Shown here piece by piece: positions 17,253 to 26,017 of a stretch of 56,295 nucleotides of DNA (the first letter of the stretch is position 1; each line of letters starts with the position of its first letter). The stretch lies in NCBI GenBank assembly GCA_021798575.1, contig JAJZGI010000009.1, forward strand, positions 1 through 56,295. Direction: 5' to 3'. Origin of the DNA: Pseudomonadota bacterium (lineage in GTDB: Bacteria; Pseudomonadota; Alphaproteobacteria; Acetobacterales; Acetobacteraceae). The position numbers were made by a program, and so were the translations under genes. The notes beneath the pieces are model-generated. The model did no database searches and was not told the origin of the DNA. It saw only the letters and a list, made by a program, of their open reading frames with translations.

Positions 17253-18577
17253 AACTGCGGCTCGGCCGTTTTTCCGCCGACCCTCTGCTGCGCCGGCTCC
17301 TGCCGCGCGGGCTACTGGGCCGCTCGCTGCTCACCGTGCTCATTCCGCTGGTGCTGTTGCAGGCCGTCGCCCTGCAAATTTTCTACGGCAGCCACCTGCA
17401 CGAGCTCTCGCGCCGCCTGGCGGGCGCGGTGGCGGGCGAGGTCGGCTTCATGATCGATGAGATCAACCAGGCGCCCGGTACCCGCGGCCTGATCATCGAG
17501 GAGACCGACCGGCATTTCCAGTTCGACACGGTTTTTCTGTATAATCAGGTGCTCCGGCATCTGCCGCCGCCCGATGAACCCGGGCCGGTGGACGATGACC
17601 TGGCGGCGGCCCTGACACGCGATCTGCACCGGCCGTTCAACGTCTCCTGGAATACCGCGCCCAGCTTCATCCGCATCAATGTGCAGATGGAGGACGGCGT
17701 GCTGCGGATCGATGTGCCGCGCAAGCGGCTCTACATCGGCACGTTCTATTTATTTCTGGTCTGGGTCATCGGCTCGGCGGGCCTGCTGTTCGGCATCTCG
17801 GCGCTGTTTCTGCGCACGCAGGTGCGCGGCATCAAACGGCTGGCGGCGGCGGCGGAGGCGTTCGGCATGGGGCGGGACCCGGGGCCGATGAAGCCGGAGG
17901 GCGCGGTGGAGGTCCGCCGTGCCGCCACCGCGTTCAACCGCATGGCCGAGCGGGTGCGGCGCTTTCTGGCCCAGCGCACCACCATGCTGGCCGGCGTCTC
18001 GCATGATCTGCGCACGCCACTCACCCGCCTGCGCCTGGCCTTCGCCATGCTGCCGCAGATCCCGCCCTCGGACCTCGCGGACATGACGGCGGATATCGAG
18101 GAGATGGAGCGGCTGATCGGTATCTATGTCAGCTTCGCCCGTGGGGAGGGCAGCGAGCAGGCCAGCCTGGTGGATGTCACCCTGCTGCTGGAGGAGCTGG
18201 TGGCCGCGGCGCGGCGCGGCGGCGCGGTGATCGAGGCGCGGATCGCCCACGGGCTCGGCGCGGTGCTGCGGCCCGAGGCCATGCGCCGGGCGCTGATGAA
18301 CCTGCTGGATAATGCACGCCGCCACGCCAGCCGCATCTGGCTGGCCGCGAGCTATGGCGACGGCCAGACGCTGCGTATCACGCTTGATGACGACGGCCCG
18401 GGCATTCCGCCGGCGCGCCGCGAGATCGTCTTCCGCCCGTTCGAGACCGACGATCCGCGCGGCACCGGGCTCGGTCTGGCCATCGCGCGGGACATCATCG
18501 GCGCGCACGGCGGGGATATTTTTTTATCCGACCGTCCCGGTGGCGGCCTGCGCGTCGTGATCGAGCTCCCAGGCTGA
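17249..18577 (+). CDS. Sensor histidine kinase, EnvZ-like
   Basis: 442 residues. Membrane helices near 26-48 and 163-187 bracket a ~115-residue periplasmic sensor. A HAMP linker follows, then the H-box [15 protein letters not shown] with phospho-accepting H252, N-box [12 protein letters not shown], and G-boxes DDDGPGIPP and [11 protein letters not shown]. It should phosphorylate the response regulator encoded just upstream. Its last 54 bases overlap the 3' end of the convergent plsC-like gene. Confidence 0.92.
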   Translation: MKLRLGRFSADPLLRRLLPRGLLGRSLLTVLIPLVLLQAVALQIFYGSHLHELSRRLAGAVAGEVGFMIDEINQAPGTRGLIIEETDRHFQFDTVFLYNQVLRHLPPPDEPGPVDDDLAAALTRDLHRPFNVSWNTAPSFIRINVQMEDGVLRIDVPRKRLYIGTFYLFLVWVIGSAGLLFGISALFLRTQVRGIKRLAAAAEAFGMGRDPGPMKPEGAVEVRRAATAFNRMAERVRRFLAQRTTMLAGVSHDLRTPLTRLRLAFAMLPQIPPSDLADMTADIEEMERLIGIYVSFARGEGSEQASLVDVTLLLEELVAAARRGGAVIEARIAHGLGAVLRPEAMRRALMNLLDNARRHASRIWLAASYGDGQTLRITLDDDGPGIPPARREIVFRPFETDDPRGTGLGLAIARDIIGAHGGDIFLSDRPGGGLRVVIELPG

Positions 18578-19264
18578 ATCCAACGGCGTCTCATAGAAAA
18601 CAACGCCCAGCGCGGCGATGATCGCCGCGCGCTCCAGCCCCGGCGCCAGGGCGGGAAATATCTTCAGCCGGGCCAGACCTGCGCGCTTGCCAAAGCTGCG
18701 CGGACCCCAGCGCAGGCCGGAATCGGTCGCGGCGGGCAGCACCGGCGCGCCGCATGCGCGGGCCAGGGCCGCGATCCCGTGGCGCAGCGAGACCCGCTCG
18801 CCGGGTGCAGTGCGCGTACCCTGCGGGAAGATCACCACCTGGCGGCCCGCAGCCAGCGCCGCGGCGCAACCGGCTATCATCTCCTGCAAGGCGGCGGCGC
18901 CGCCGCCACGGTCAACCGGGATCATGCCGCCCGGCACCAGCATCGGGCCAAACAACGGGATTTTCGCGAGTTCCCGCTTGAACACGAAGGCGGGCAACGG
19001 CAGCACGGCCAGCCAAATGAAGATATCCATGGCGGACTGATGCTGTGCGGCGATGATCGCCCCACCCTCGGGCAGGTTTTCCAGCCCCTGCGCCGCATAG
19101 CCGATCCCGCACAACAGCCGCAGCGCGCGCAGGCACAGCCGCGCCCAGAGCTTTGCTACGGCCAGCACCCGTGCCGGCTCCCGCCGGCTGGTGAGCACGC
19201 ACCACAGGCTCAAAACCAGGCCGGAGGACCACATGAAGCCGTTAAAGAGACCGGCGCGCAGCAA
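18524..19264 (-). CDS. plsC: 1-acyl-sn-glycerol-3-phosphate acyltransferase (PlsC-like)
   Basis: About 246 residues. It acylates lysophosphatidic acid to phosphatidic acid at the membrane. The HX4D motif is HQSAMD, the second block is FPQGTRT, and an N-terminal hydrophobic stretch anchors it. An ATG at 19327 would overlap the upstream gene by 62 bases; the TTG at 19264, eight bases after GGGGGG, fits better. It ends the ftsE-ftsX-ydcF-plsC run and overlaps the kinase gene tail to tail. Confidence 0.87.
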   Translation of the reverse strand: MLRAGLFNGFMWSSGLVLSLWCVLTSRREPARVLAVAKLWARLCLRALRLLCGIGYAAQGLENLPEGGAIIAAQHQSAMDIFIWLAVLPLPAFVFKRELAKIPLFGPMLVPGGMIPVDRGGGAAALQEMIAGCAAALAAGRQVVIFPQGTRTAPGERVSLRHGIAALARACGAPVLPAATDSGLRWGPRSFGKRAGLARLKIFPALAPGLERAAIIAALGVVFYETPLDSAWELDHDAQAATGTVG

Positions 19265-19265
19265 T

Positions 19266-19901
19266 TTAGTATCCCCCCCGCATGAACGCCACCACCTGCG
19301 GGCGCACCCCCGCCAGAACGATGACATATTTGGTATATTCCCCCGCCAGCAGCCGCAACGTCGGCCAGGTGAAAAATTCGCGCATGGCGGGCGGGCGCAC
19401 CGGCGCCGGGATGAGCCTCACGCCGGGCAGCGCCTTGTGCATCTCCAGCATCGCGCGCGGCATATGGTAGTCGGCGGTGACGATGATGAGCGTGTGCATG
19501 TGGTAGGTATGCGCCCAGCGCGCCGCCTCCACCGCATTGCCATGCGTCGTGGCGGCCATATGGCCGAGCGTGACGGCGCTGGCGTAGCGCGTCGCGGCGG
19601 CGACGTCGTCCGCCGTGAAATCGCCCAGATAGGTCCCCCGCCCGGCGCCCGAGATCAGCAACCGTGGCGCGTCATGCTTGCCCAGCAGCGCCAGCCCCGC
19701 CGCCACGCGGTCATCACCGCCGGTCAGCGCCACGATACCATCCGCCGGCGGCATCGGGTTCGGCGGCGCGGCTGAGAACACCGCGGCCAGATACACCGCG
19801 AATCCGCACAGCCAGAGCGCGCCCAGCAGCGACAGCAGCTTGAGCAGCAGCCGGAGGGGCGAGAACCTGCGGCGGCGGCGGAATATGGGTCGCCGTGCCA
19901 T
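19266..19901 (-). CDS. YdcF-like DUF218 membrane-anchored protein
   Basis: 211 residues. A basic N-terminus (RRRRRF) and one membrane helix precede a DUF218 domain: ADGIVALTGGDDRV, APRLLISGAG, and TLIIVTADYHMPRAMLEM. Family members such as SanA/YdcF/ElyC are linked to envelope or cell-wall maintenance. The ATG at 19901 shares one base with the ftsX stop (TGATG), so it is coupled to the division genes. Confidence 0.82.
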   Translation of the reverse strand: MARRPIFRRRRRFSPLRLLLKLLSLLGALWLCGFAVYLAAVFSAAPPNPMPPADGIVALTGGDDRVAAGLALLGKHDAPRLLISGAGRGTYLGDFTADDVAAATRYASAVTLGHMAATTHGNAVEAARWAHTYHMHTLIIVTADYHMPRAMLEMHKALPGVRLIPAPVRPPAMREFFTWPTLRLLAGEYTKYVIVLAGVRPQVVAFMRGGY

Positions 19902-20800
19902 CAACTCATCCGCCGCAGCCAGCCGCGCACCGTCACCTGGGCGGTCGCCCAGCCGATGACAGCCGCCACCAGCGGCAATATTGGCAGCGCCGCCCAGAGC
20001 GGGAGCGGCAGGCCGAAGCCCCCGGCAGAAGGGGTGAACCCGGCGAACGGTGCCGCCATCGCCGCCAGCCAGAAGAGCACCGGCAGCGCCAGCAGCGTGC
20101 CGACGCCGGCACCGACAACGGTGAGCAGCGTCGCGCGCGCGGCGAACTCCCGCGCGATGTCGCCATCCTGCGCGCCCAGCCCATGGACGATCTCGATGGT
20201 CTCGCGCCGTTGCGCCAGGCCCGAGCGGGTGGCGAGCGAGACCATGGCCACGGCGACCAGAAGCACGATGACCAGCACGGCGGCGGCGCAGGCCTGCAGG
20301 CTGGCGGTCAGCGCGGCGACGCGGTTAGCCCAGGCCGCGCCGCTCGCCACCAGCGTGCCCGGCGCCAGCGCGTCCAGCCGTTGCGCCAGCGTGTCCGGGC
20401 GGCCGGGGCCCGCCCATTCAGCGCTGATCACGGCGGGAATCGGCAGCGCCAGATCCCCGGCATCCGCGCCCAGCCAGGGGGATAGCAGCCGGTCGATCGC
20501 GGCGCGGCTCATCGGCTGCGGATTCTCCACTCCCGGCGTGCTCCGCAGCGCCGTCAACACCGCGCTGAAGTGGTTGCCATCCTGCGCGTCCGGCGCGTCC
20601 GGGTCTGGCACCTGGATGGTGAGCGTGCTGGCCGTATCGTCGCGCCATTGCGCGGCTAGCAGCGCCGTGCCGATGGTTCCGGCCAATGCCAGCGCCGCCA
20701 GAAAACTCATGGCCGCCACGAGCACCGGCAGCAGGCGGTCGGCCAGGGCGGAGCGCAGGCCGAGCTGGTCGGCAGCCCGGCGGCGTGTTCGTTCAACCAT
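19901..20800 (-). CDS. ftsX: Cell-division protein FtsX
   Basis: 299 residues. A four-helix permease-like protein with a cytoplasmic N-terminus, a large periplasmic loop between helices 1 and 2 and three helices in the C-terminal half, the FtsX/MacB arrangement. With FtsE it controls peptidoglycan hydrolases at the septum. The sequence is divergent, as FtsX usually is in alphaproteobacteria; identity rests on topology and on the eight-base overlap with ftsE. Confidence 0.87.
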   Translation of the reverse strand: MVERTRRRAADQLGLRSALADRLLPVLVAAMSFLAALALAGTIGTALLAAQWRDDTASTLTIQVPDPDAPDAQDGNHFSAVLTALRSTPGVENPQPMSRAAIDRLLSPWLGADAGDLALPIPAVISAEWAGPGRPDTLAQRLDALAPGTLVASGAAWANRVAALTASLQACAAAVLVIVLLVAVAMVSLATRSGLAQRRETIEIVHGLGAQDGDIAREFAARATLLTVVGAGVGTLLALPVLFWLAAMAAPFAGFTPSAGGFGLPLPLWAALPILPLVAAVIGWATAQVTVRGWLRRMS

Positions 20801-21470
20801 CGCCGGTCAGCCTGCCGTCCTGCATGTCCAGCCTGGGTGCGGGGTAGCGCGCCACCAGCCCGAGATTATGTGTGGCCACCACCACCGTGGTGCCCAGCCG
20901 GTTCAGCGCCGTGATCAGCGTCATCAGCCGCTGCGCCTGCGCATCGTCGAGGTTGCCGGTGGGCTCGTCCGCCACCAGGAGCTTGGGGCGGCCCACGACA
21001 GCGCGCGCGATGGCGACTCGCTGCTGCTCGCCGCCGGAGAGCTCCGCGGGCCGCGCCTCCAGCCGCCCGGAGAGCCCGACCCAACGCAGGATCTCCATCA
21101 CATCGGCCTGCACCTGCGCCTCGCTGCGGCGGGCCAGGCGCATCGGCAGCGCCACGTTATCATACGCCGACAGATGCCCGAGCAGCCGGAAATCCTGATA
21201 GACCACACCGATTTGGCGACGCAGCAGCGCCGCCCCGCGCCGGTTGAGCCGCGCCGCATGGGTGCCAAAAATCTCGATCCGCCCCCGGCTCGGATGCGCC
21301 GCCAGATACATGAGCCTGAGCACGCTGGTCTTCCCGGCGCCGGACGGGCCGGTGAGCCAGCGGAAGCCGCCTGACGGTACCTCGAAACTAACCCCGCGCA
21401 GCACATCGTGCCCGGGCTCCCCATGGCCAGGAGGCGCATATTTCAGCCAGACGTCATCCAATCGGATCAT
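20793..21470 (-). CDS. ftsE: Cell-division ATP-binding protein FtsE
   Basis: 225 residues. An ABC ATPase with Walker [10 protein letters not shown], signature LSGGEQQR and Walker B with [21 protein letters not shown] at the start is typical. It partners FtsX. The divergent zinc-ribbon gene upstream is a usual neighbour in alphaproteobacteria. Confidence 0.95.
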   Translation of the reverse strand: MIRLDDVWLKYAPPGHGEPGHDVLRGVSFEVPSGGFRWLTGPSGAGKTSVLRLMYLAAHPSRGRIEIFGTHAARLNRRGAALLRRQIGVVYQDFRLLGHLSAYDNVALPMRLARRSEAQVQADVMEILRWVGLSGRLEARPAELSGGEQQRVAIARAVVGRPKLLVADEPTGNLDDAQAQRLMTLITALNRLGTTVVVATHNLGLVARYPAPRLDMQDGRLTGDG

Positions 21471-21595
21471 TCAACCTTGCTTTGCATCGTCCCGCTTCCC
21501 TGCCAAGTATTGGCGCAACAAATTTTTAATTTAATTTCGGGTCCGGATGATCTCTTATTGCGCGGCTGGTCCAGAAATGTCATGCGGAACGAAGA

Positions 21596-22261
21596 ATGCG
21601 CATTCCATGCCCCCAGTGTCCGGCGGAGTACGAGGTACCAGAGGCAGCGCTGGCGAGCCACCGCAGGCTGCGCTGCGGGGCCTGCCTGCATGAGTGGCGC
21701 ACCGCCGAGCCCCCTGCTCCCAGATCCATATTCAGCGCCGCTGCCCCAGCCACGGACGCGCCGGTGGTAGACACGCCATTGTGGGTTCCGCCCATTCCGG
21801 CCACGCCGAGCGATGACGCCACGGCGCCCATCTGGTCGGCACCCCTGCCATCCGCTGAGCCCGATGTCGCAGCCAATCCGCCGCGGCACTTTGGCGAGCC
21901 GGTGGACGACGCCGCAGAGGCCGAGATACACCAGGCGGTTGCGGCGGAGGATTCGCCGCACGCGGCGGGCCAGCCCCTGCCGATGTTTTTAACCGCCGGA
22001 CACAATATCCATGGGGAATCGGCCCCCGACTCATCCAAACCAGACGGTTTTGCCGAGCTGGTCGATGCCGCCCGCCGCAACAAGGTGCAGGTGGAGCCCG
22101 AGCATCGAATCAAGGTCCGGGTGAAGCGCGCCAGCAACAAGGGCCTGGTGTTTTTGCTCCTGGTCGCGCTCATCGCCGCCCTCATGGTGGTGGAACGCCA
22201 TAATATCATCCGCCTGCTGCCCGCCACGGCCAGGTTCTACCTGGCACTCGGCTTAAGATAG
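21596..22261 (+). CDS. MJ0042-type zinc-ribbon membrane protein
   Basis: 221 residues. The N-terminal ribbon has two cysteine pairs, C5/C8 in IPCPQC and C27/C30 in RCGAC. A long low-complexity Pro/Ala linker follows, then one membrane helix near the C-terminus (GLVFLLLVALIAALMVV). The role is unknown; the location beside ftsEX suggests an envelope or division function. Its stop lies two bases from the convergent ctaG-like stop. Confidence 0.8.
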   Translation: MRIPCPQCPAEYEVPEAALASHRRLRCGACLHEWRTAEPPAPRSIFSAAAPATDAPVVDTPLWVPPIPATPSDDATAPIWSAPLPSAEPDVAANPPRHFGEPVDDAAEAEIHQAVAAEDSPHAAGQPLPMFLTAGHNIHGESAPDSSKPDGFAELVDAARRNKVQVEPEHRIKVRVKRASNKGLVFLLLVALIAALMVVERHNIIRLLPATARFYLALGLR

Positions 22262-22263
22262 CC

Positions 22264-23187
22264 TCACCGGCCCGTCCATTTGGCTTCATAGACGCGGGCG
22301 CCCGGCGGTGGGACAAATATTTTATCCGCCTCCATCTCCGAGAGCCGCAGCGCGTTCAGCGTGATGATCAGCGCCGCCGTGTTCATCATGCCGGGCGGGA
22401 TCCACTGGATCATGCCACCCAGCATCTGGTCATAGGCCGGGCTGATATCGGGGAAGAGCCGCCCGCAGAGCGTGTAGAAACTATATAAATCCTTCGTGGT
22501 GAGGGCGATATACGCGCTGATCGCGATCTGCGGGAACATGACGAAAAACCCCGTGGCCGCGCGCGCCAGGTAGGAATACCGCGCCGCCGGCTTGGGCCGT
22601 GGGTCCAGCACCACAAGCCAGAACAGCAACCCGCCGCCCAGGCAGGAGAGATTCATCACGGCATAGACCGTCGGGTCGATCATCGCGACAAAATGCACGC
22701 TGGGGATGAGCCACAAGTCCGTGGTGACGAAAAAAATCAGCATCGCGCACAGCGGATGAAACAGCACCCGCCCGATATTCTGAACAGGCTTGCTGCGGCA
22801 GGCCCTGAGCAGCCATGGCGGGACGCCCAGCGCCAGCGGCTGCGCCATCCACCCGATAGCGACGCCGAAAGGTGCGACCATCCCCAGCGTGACCGCCTGG
22901 AGGCGGTTGAGGAAGAACATATGCTGCGCCGCATACTCAAAATGCGTCTGCAGAACAAAATAGATCGCGCCGATCGCGCCCAGGAAGAAGAACCTGCGCA
23001 GCCGCCCGGGCCGCTTTGCCGGCTCCAGCCGCGCCATGCCCCGAAAATACCATAGCAACATAAACCAGCAGACAAGAAACACCGGCGCGTTGAAGACGAA
23101 CGGCAGGAGATACGGCAGATGCGCCGGGGCGAACCGACAGGCGAGATCCACCAGGATCGCCGCGATGAAAATCGCCGCGTCAGCCAT
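22264..23187 (-). CDS. Cytochrome c oxidase assembly factor, CtaG (caa3) type
   Basis: 307 residues with about seven membrane helices. The conserved C-terminal segment YDQMLGGMIQWIPPG and scattered histidines match the CtaG family that helps insert copper or otherwise assembles caa3-type oxidases. No oxidase genes are in the window. The ATG overlaps the Lrp gene stop by eight bases. The family call is from motifs only. Confidence 0.75.
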   Translation of the reverse strand: MADAAIFIAAILVDLACRFAPAHLPYLLPFVFNAPVFLVCWFMLLWYFRGMARLEPAKRPGRLRRFFFLGAIGAIYFVLQTHFEYAAQHMFFLNRLQAVTLGMVAPFGVAIGWMAQPLALGVPPWLLRACRSKPVQNIGRVLFHPLCAMLIFFVTTDLWLIPSVHFVAMIDPTVYAVMNLSCLGGGLLFWLVVLDPRPKPAARYSYLARAATGFFVMFPQIAISAYIALTTKDLYSFYTLCGRLFPDISPAYDQMLGGMIQWIPPGMMNTAALIITLNALRLSEMEADKIFVPPPGARVYEAKWTGR

Positions 23188-23671
23188 TCATCGCGCCCAC
23201 GGGCACGCCCGGCAGCGCCCGGCTGGTATGGATGGTCTGTAGCGTCTGCACCCGCGCGACATGCGCAGCCGAGGTGAGCCGCGCGGTGAGCTGGTTTTCA
23301 TGCGCCGCGTCCCGCGCCACCAGCTTGAGCAGAAAATCACCCCCGCCACGGATCATGTGGCACTCCCGCACCTCCGGCATGGCGGCGACAAGCCCTTCAA
23401 ACCCGCTCAGGACACTCTGCTTCTGGCTCTCCAGCCCGACGATCGCAAAAAACACGATCTGCCAGCCCATTTTATATCCGTCCGTCGTGGCGTGATAGCC
23501 CTGGATATACCCCGCCTCCTCCAGCCGCCGCACCCGGCGCAGGCAGGACGGCGGGGAGACGCCAGTGCGCCCTGCCAGCTCCACATTGGTCATCCGCCCG
23601 TCGGCCTGCAACTCGGCCAGAATCCGGCGGTCGGTCTCATCGAGAGGCTGCGGATTCTGCTCCGGACGCAT
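23180..23671 (-). CDS. Lrp/AsnC-family transcriptional regulator
   Basis: 163 residues. The helix-turn-helix is LDETDRRILAELQADGRMTN through GVSPPSCLRRVRRLEEAG, followed by an AsnC-type ligand-binding domain (VRECHMIRGGGDFLLKLV). The reading frame extends far upstream antisense to trxB, but that part is a shadow; the ATG at 23671 is where the family begins. It is cotranscribed with the CtaG-like gene and diverges from trxB. Confidence 0.92.
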   Translation of the reverse strand: MRPEQNPQPLDETDRRILAELQADGRMTNVELAGRTGVSPPSCLRRVRRLEEAGYIQGYHATTDGYKMGWQIVFFAIVGLESQKQSVLSGFEGLVAAMPEVRECHMIRGGGDFLLKLVARDAAHENQLTARLTSAAHVARVQTLQTIHTSRALPGVPVGAMNG

Positions 23672-23809
23672 TAAATGACTCAACCCTGATACACTGCGCA
23701 ATATAATTAGCCGAACCGCTTGGCAAATAGAAGCCGATTTCCCGAGCCGAACGCTTGTAACGCGCCGGGGGAAACGAATATGAGTGCTATCTGAGGATAA
23801 ACAGGGAAA

Positions 23810-24787
23810 ATGACAAACATGGCTGAGGTACGACGTACCAAACTTCTCATCATCGGGGCTGGACCGGCGGGCTACACCGCCGCCATCTACGCCGCGCGGG
23901 CCGCGCTGGCACCGCTCCTGGTGGCGGGGCTCCAGCCGGGCGGCCAGCTCACCATCACCACGGATGTCGAGAACTACCCCGGCTTCGCGGAGACCATCCA
24001 GGGCCCCTGGCTGATGGAGCAGATGGCAAAGCAGGCCGAGCATGTCGGCACCGAGATCATCCACGACATCATCACCCGGGTCGATTTCTCCACCCAGCCG
24101 CTGCGCGCCTGGTCGGACTCCGGAGTGGAGTTCGCGGCCGACTCCATCGTCATCGCCACCGGGGCGCAGGCGCGCTGGCTGGGGCTGGCGTCCGAGCAGA
24201 AATACCAGGGTGCGGGCGTCTCCGCCTGCGCCACTTGCGACGGGTTTTTCTATCGCGGCAAACGGGTCGCCGTCATCGGCGGCGGCAACACGGCGGTGGA
24301 GGAGGCGCTCTACCTCACCCATCACGCCAGCCATGTCACGCTCATCCACCGGCGGGAGAGCCTGCGGGCCGAGCGAATTTTGCAGGACCGCCTGTTCGCC
24401 AACCCGAAGATCTCGGTCATCTGGAGCCACGCGGTGGATGAAATATTGGGTGGCGGCACGCCTGCGGTCGTCACCGGCGCCCAGCTGCGCCACACCGGCA
24501 CCGGCGCCACGCAGACCATCGCGGTGGACGGCGTGTTCGTCGCCATCGGCCACTCCCCCACCACGTCGGTCTTCGCCCCGCATGTAACCACCGACTCCGA
24601 GGGCTATATCCTTACCAAACCAGGCACGACCCAGACCTCCGCGCCCGGCGTGTTCGCCGCCGGGGATGTGCAGGACAAAATCTTCCGCCAGGCGGTCACC
24701 GCGGCCGGCACCGGTTGCATGGCAGCGCTGGAGGCGGAAAAATTCATCAGCAGCATGGCGCTGCGTGTGAGCGAGGCAGCAGAATGA
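23810..24787 (+). CDS. trxB: Thioredoxin reductase
   Basis: 325 residues. It reduces thioredoxin with NADPH through FAD. FAD-binding IIGAGPAGYTAAIYAAR, redox-active CATC (C140, C143) followed by DGFFY, NADPH-binding VIGGGNTAVEEALYL and FAD-binding GVFAAGDVQD are all present. AGGG lies before the ATG. It overlaps the downstream LysR gene by four bases (ATGA). Confidence 0.96.
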   Translation: MTNMAEVRRTKLLIIGAGPAGYTAAIYAARAALAPLLVAGLQPGGQLTITTDVENYPGFAETIQGPWLMEQMAKQAEHVGTEIIHDIITRVDFSTQPLRAWSDSGVEFAADSIVIATGAQARWLGLASEQKYQGAGVSACATCDGFFYRGKRVAVIGGGNTAVEEALYLTHHASHVTLIHRRESLRAERILQDRLFANPKISVIWSHAVDEILGGGTPAVVTGAQLRHTGTGATQTIAVDGVFVAIGHSPTTSVFAPHVTTDSEGYILTKPGTTQTSAPGVFAAGDVQDKIFRQAVTAAGTGCMAALEAEKFISSMALRVSEAAE

Positions 24788-25695
24788 CCGGGCAGAAAAT
24801 GGATTGGGACAAGCTGCGGGTGTTCCACGCCGTAGCGGAGGCCGGCAGCTTCACCCACGCGGGGGACACGCTCAGCCTCAGCCAGTCGGCGGTCTCCCGG
24901 CAGATCTCGGCGCTCGAGGAATCCCTCGCCGTGCCATTGTTCCACCGCCACGCGCGCGGGCTCATCCTCACCGAGCAGGGCGAGGCGCTGAACCGCACGG
25001 TGCGCGAGGTCTTCGCCAAGCTCGCGACGACGGAGGCGCTGCTGGCCGAGAGCAAGGAGAAACCCGCCGGCCGGCTGAAGGTGACCACCACGCACAGCTT
25101 CGGCGTCACCTGGCTGGCGCCCCGGCTCCGGCTCTTCATGGCGGCGCATCCGGATGTCACGGTCTCGCTTCTGCTGGACGACACCGACCTAGACCTTGCC
25201 ATGCGCGAGGCGGATGTCGCCATCCGCATGCACCCGCCGCGCCAGCCGGACCTCGTGCAGCGCCATCTGGGCGAGATCCGCAGCCAGATCTGGGCCTCGC
25301 CGGACTATATCAAGGCGCACGGCGCACCGCAGACCGCCGAGGAGCTGGACCATCACCGGCTCGTCCTCTTCGGGGACCGTCGCCCGCCGGTGGTGGACGT
25401 GAACTGGCTGGCCGAGGTCGGCCGCAAGGACGGCACCCCACGCCGTGGCGTGCTGGAGGTCAACTCCCTGCAAGCCATGCTCGTCTGCATCCGCAACGGC
25501 ATCGGCATCGGCGCGGTGCCGGACTATCTGGTGCAGGACCAGACCGGCCTCGTGCCGGTGCTGCCCGACCTCAAAAAACCGCCCAATGAGATGTACTTTG
25601 TGTATCCTGAGGAGCTGCGAAACAGCAAACGAGTGTCCGTTTTCCGGGATTTTCTGGTCAGCAGCATCGCCGAGCGGCACATCCAGAAGGTCTGA
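24784..25695 (+). CDS. LysR-family regulator coupled to trxB
   Basis: 303 residues. The N-terminal winged helix (LRVFHAVAEAGSFTHAG, LSQSAVSRQISALEE) is followed by a periplasmic-binding-like effector domain with MREADVAIRMHPP and SLQAMLVCIRNGIGIG. The true start is the ATG at 24784 overlapping the trxB stop, not the longer upstream frame. Coupling to trxB suggests a redox-related role; this is inference. Confidence 0.92.
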   Translation: MTGQKMDWDKLRVFHAVAEAGSFTHAGDTLSLSQSAVSRQISALEESLAVPLFHRHARGLILTEQGEALNRTVREVFAKLATTEALLAESKEKPAGRLKVTTTHSFGVTWLAPRLRLFMAAHPDVTVSLLLDDTDLDLAMREADVAIRMHPPRQPDLVQRHLGEIRSQIWASPDYIKAHGAPQTAEELDHHRLVLFGDRRPPVVDVNWLAEVGRKDGTPRRGVLEVNSLQAMLVCIRNGIGIGAVPDYLVQDQTGLVPVLPDLKKPPNEMYFVYPEELRNSKRVSVFRDFLVSSIAERHIQKV

Positions 25696-25785
25696 GACCC
25701 TCGGCGTGACCAATTATATTCAATCTTTTCAATGTTTTGATTCCATGGCCGCGATCCGCCGTAAATTTTTTTCATTATTACTGCT

Positions 25786-25813
25786 TTGACACTTAAATAA
25801 TCCTTCTATGTGT
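25786..25813 (+). promoter_or_regulatory. Candidate promoter of the structured RNA
   Basis: A perfect -35 box TTGACA (25786-25791) is followed by a weak -10 region around TATGTG (25807-25812) in an AT-rich stretch. Transcription would begin near 25820, just before a run of stable hairpins. Confidence 0.4.
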
Positions 25814-25819
25814 CCTATA

Positions 25820-25956
25820 TACCACACGTCCGGTGCGAGCCGGACGTCATCCGGTCCTTCCGGGCCGGACCGGGGCTTTGGCCCCGGCGTCTCCCAGACG
25901 TGAAGCCTCCCTGTTGACTTTAGCCCGCTGGCCCCTCTGGGTCGGCGGGTTTTTTT
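25820..25956 (+). ncRNA. Candidate small RNA: four hairpins, a CCTCC linker and a terminator
   Basis: Consecutive stems: ACGTCCGG/CCGGACGT (25826-25847), TCCGGTCC/GGGCCGGA (25850-25869), CCGGGGC/GCCCCGG (25870-25887), CGTCT/AGACG (25888-25900). An unpaired linker with CCTCC (25906-25910 region), complementary to Shine-Dalgarno sequences, follows, and then the intrinsic terminator. No reading frame with a ribosome site covers it. It lies between lysR and the TPR-sulfotransferase gene, after a TTGACA box. I do not recognise an Rfam family. It could instead be the lysR 3' end or a leader. Confidence 0.5.
25924..25956 (+). terminator. Intrinsic terminator
   Basis: CCCGCTGGCCC (25924-25934), loop CTCT, GGGTCGGCGGG (25939-25949), then seven T. 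The stem is GC-rich with only wobble or mismatch pairs in its middle. Confidence 0.88.
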
Positions 25957-26017
25957 GCTCACCCGTGGCAAACCCTGCGAATCTTCATTATGCAGCACCA
26001 ATGCGGTTGGAGCGGGC

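Noticed and set aside
23672-24583. N-terminal extension of the Lrp frame
   Set aside because: It is antisense to trxB; the regulator starts at 23671.
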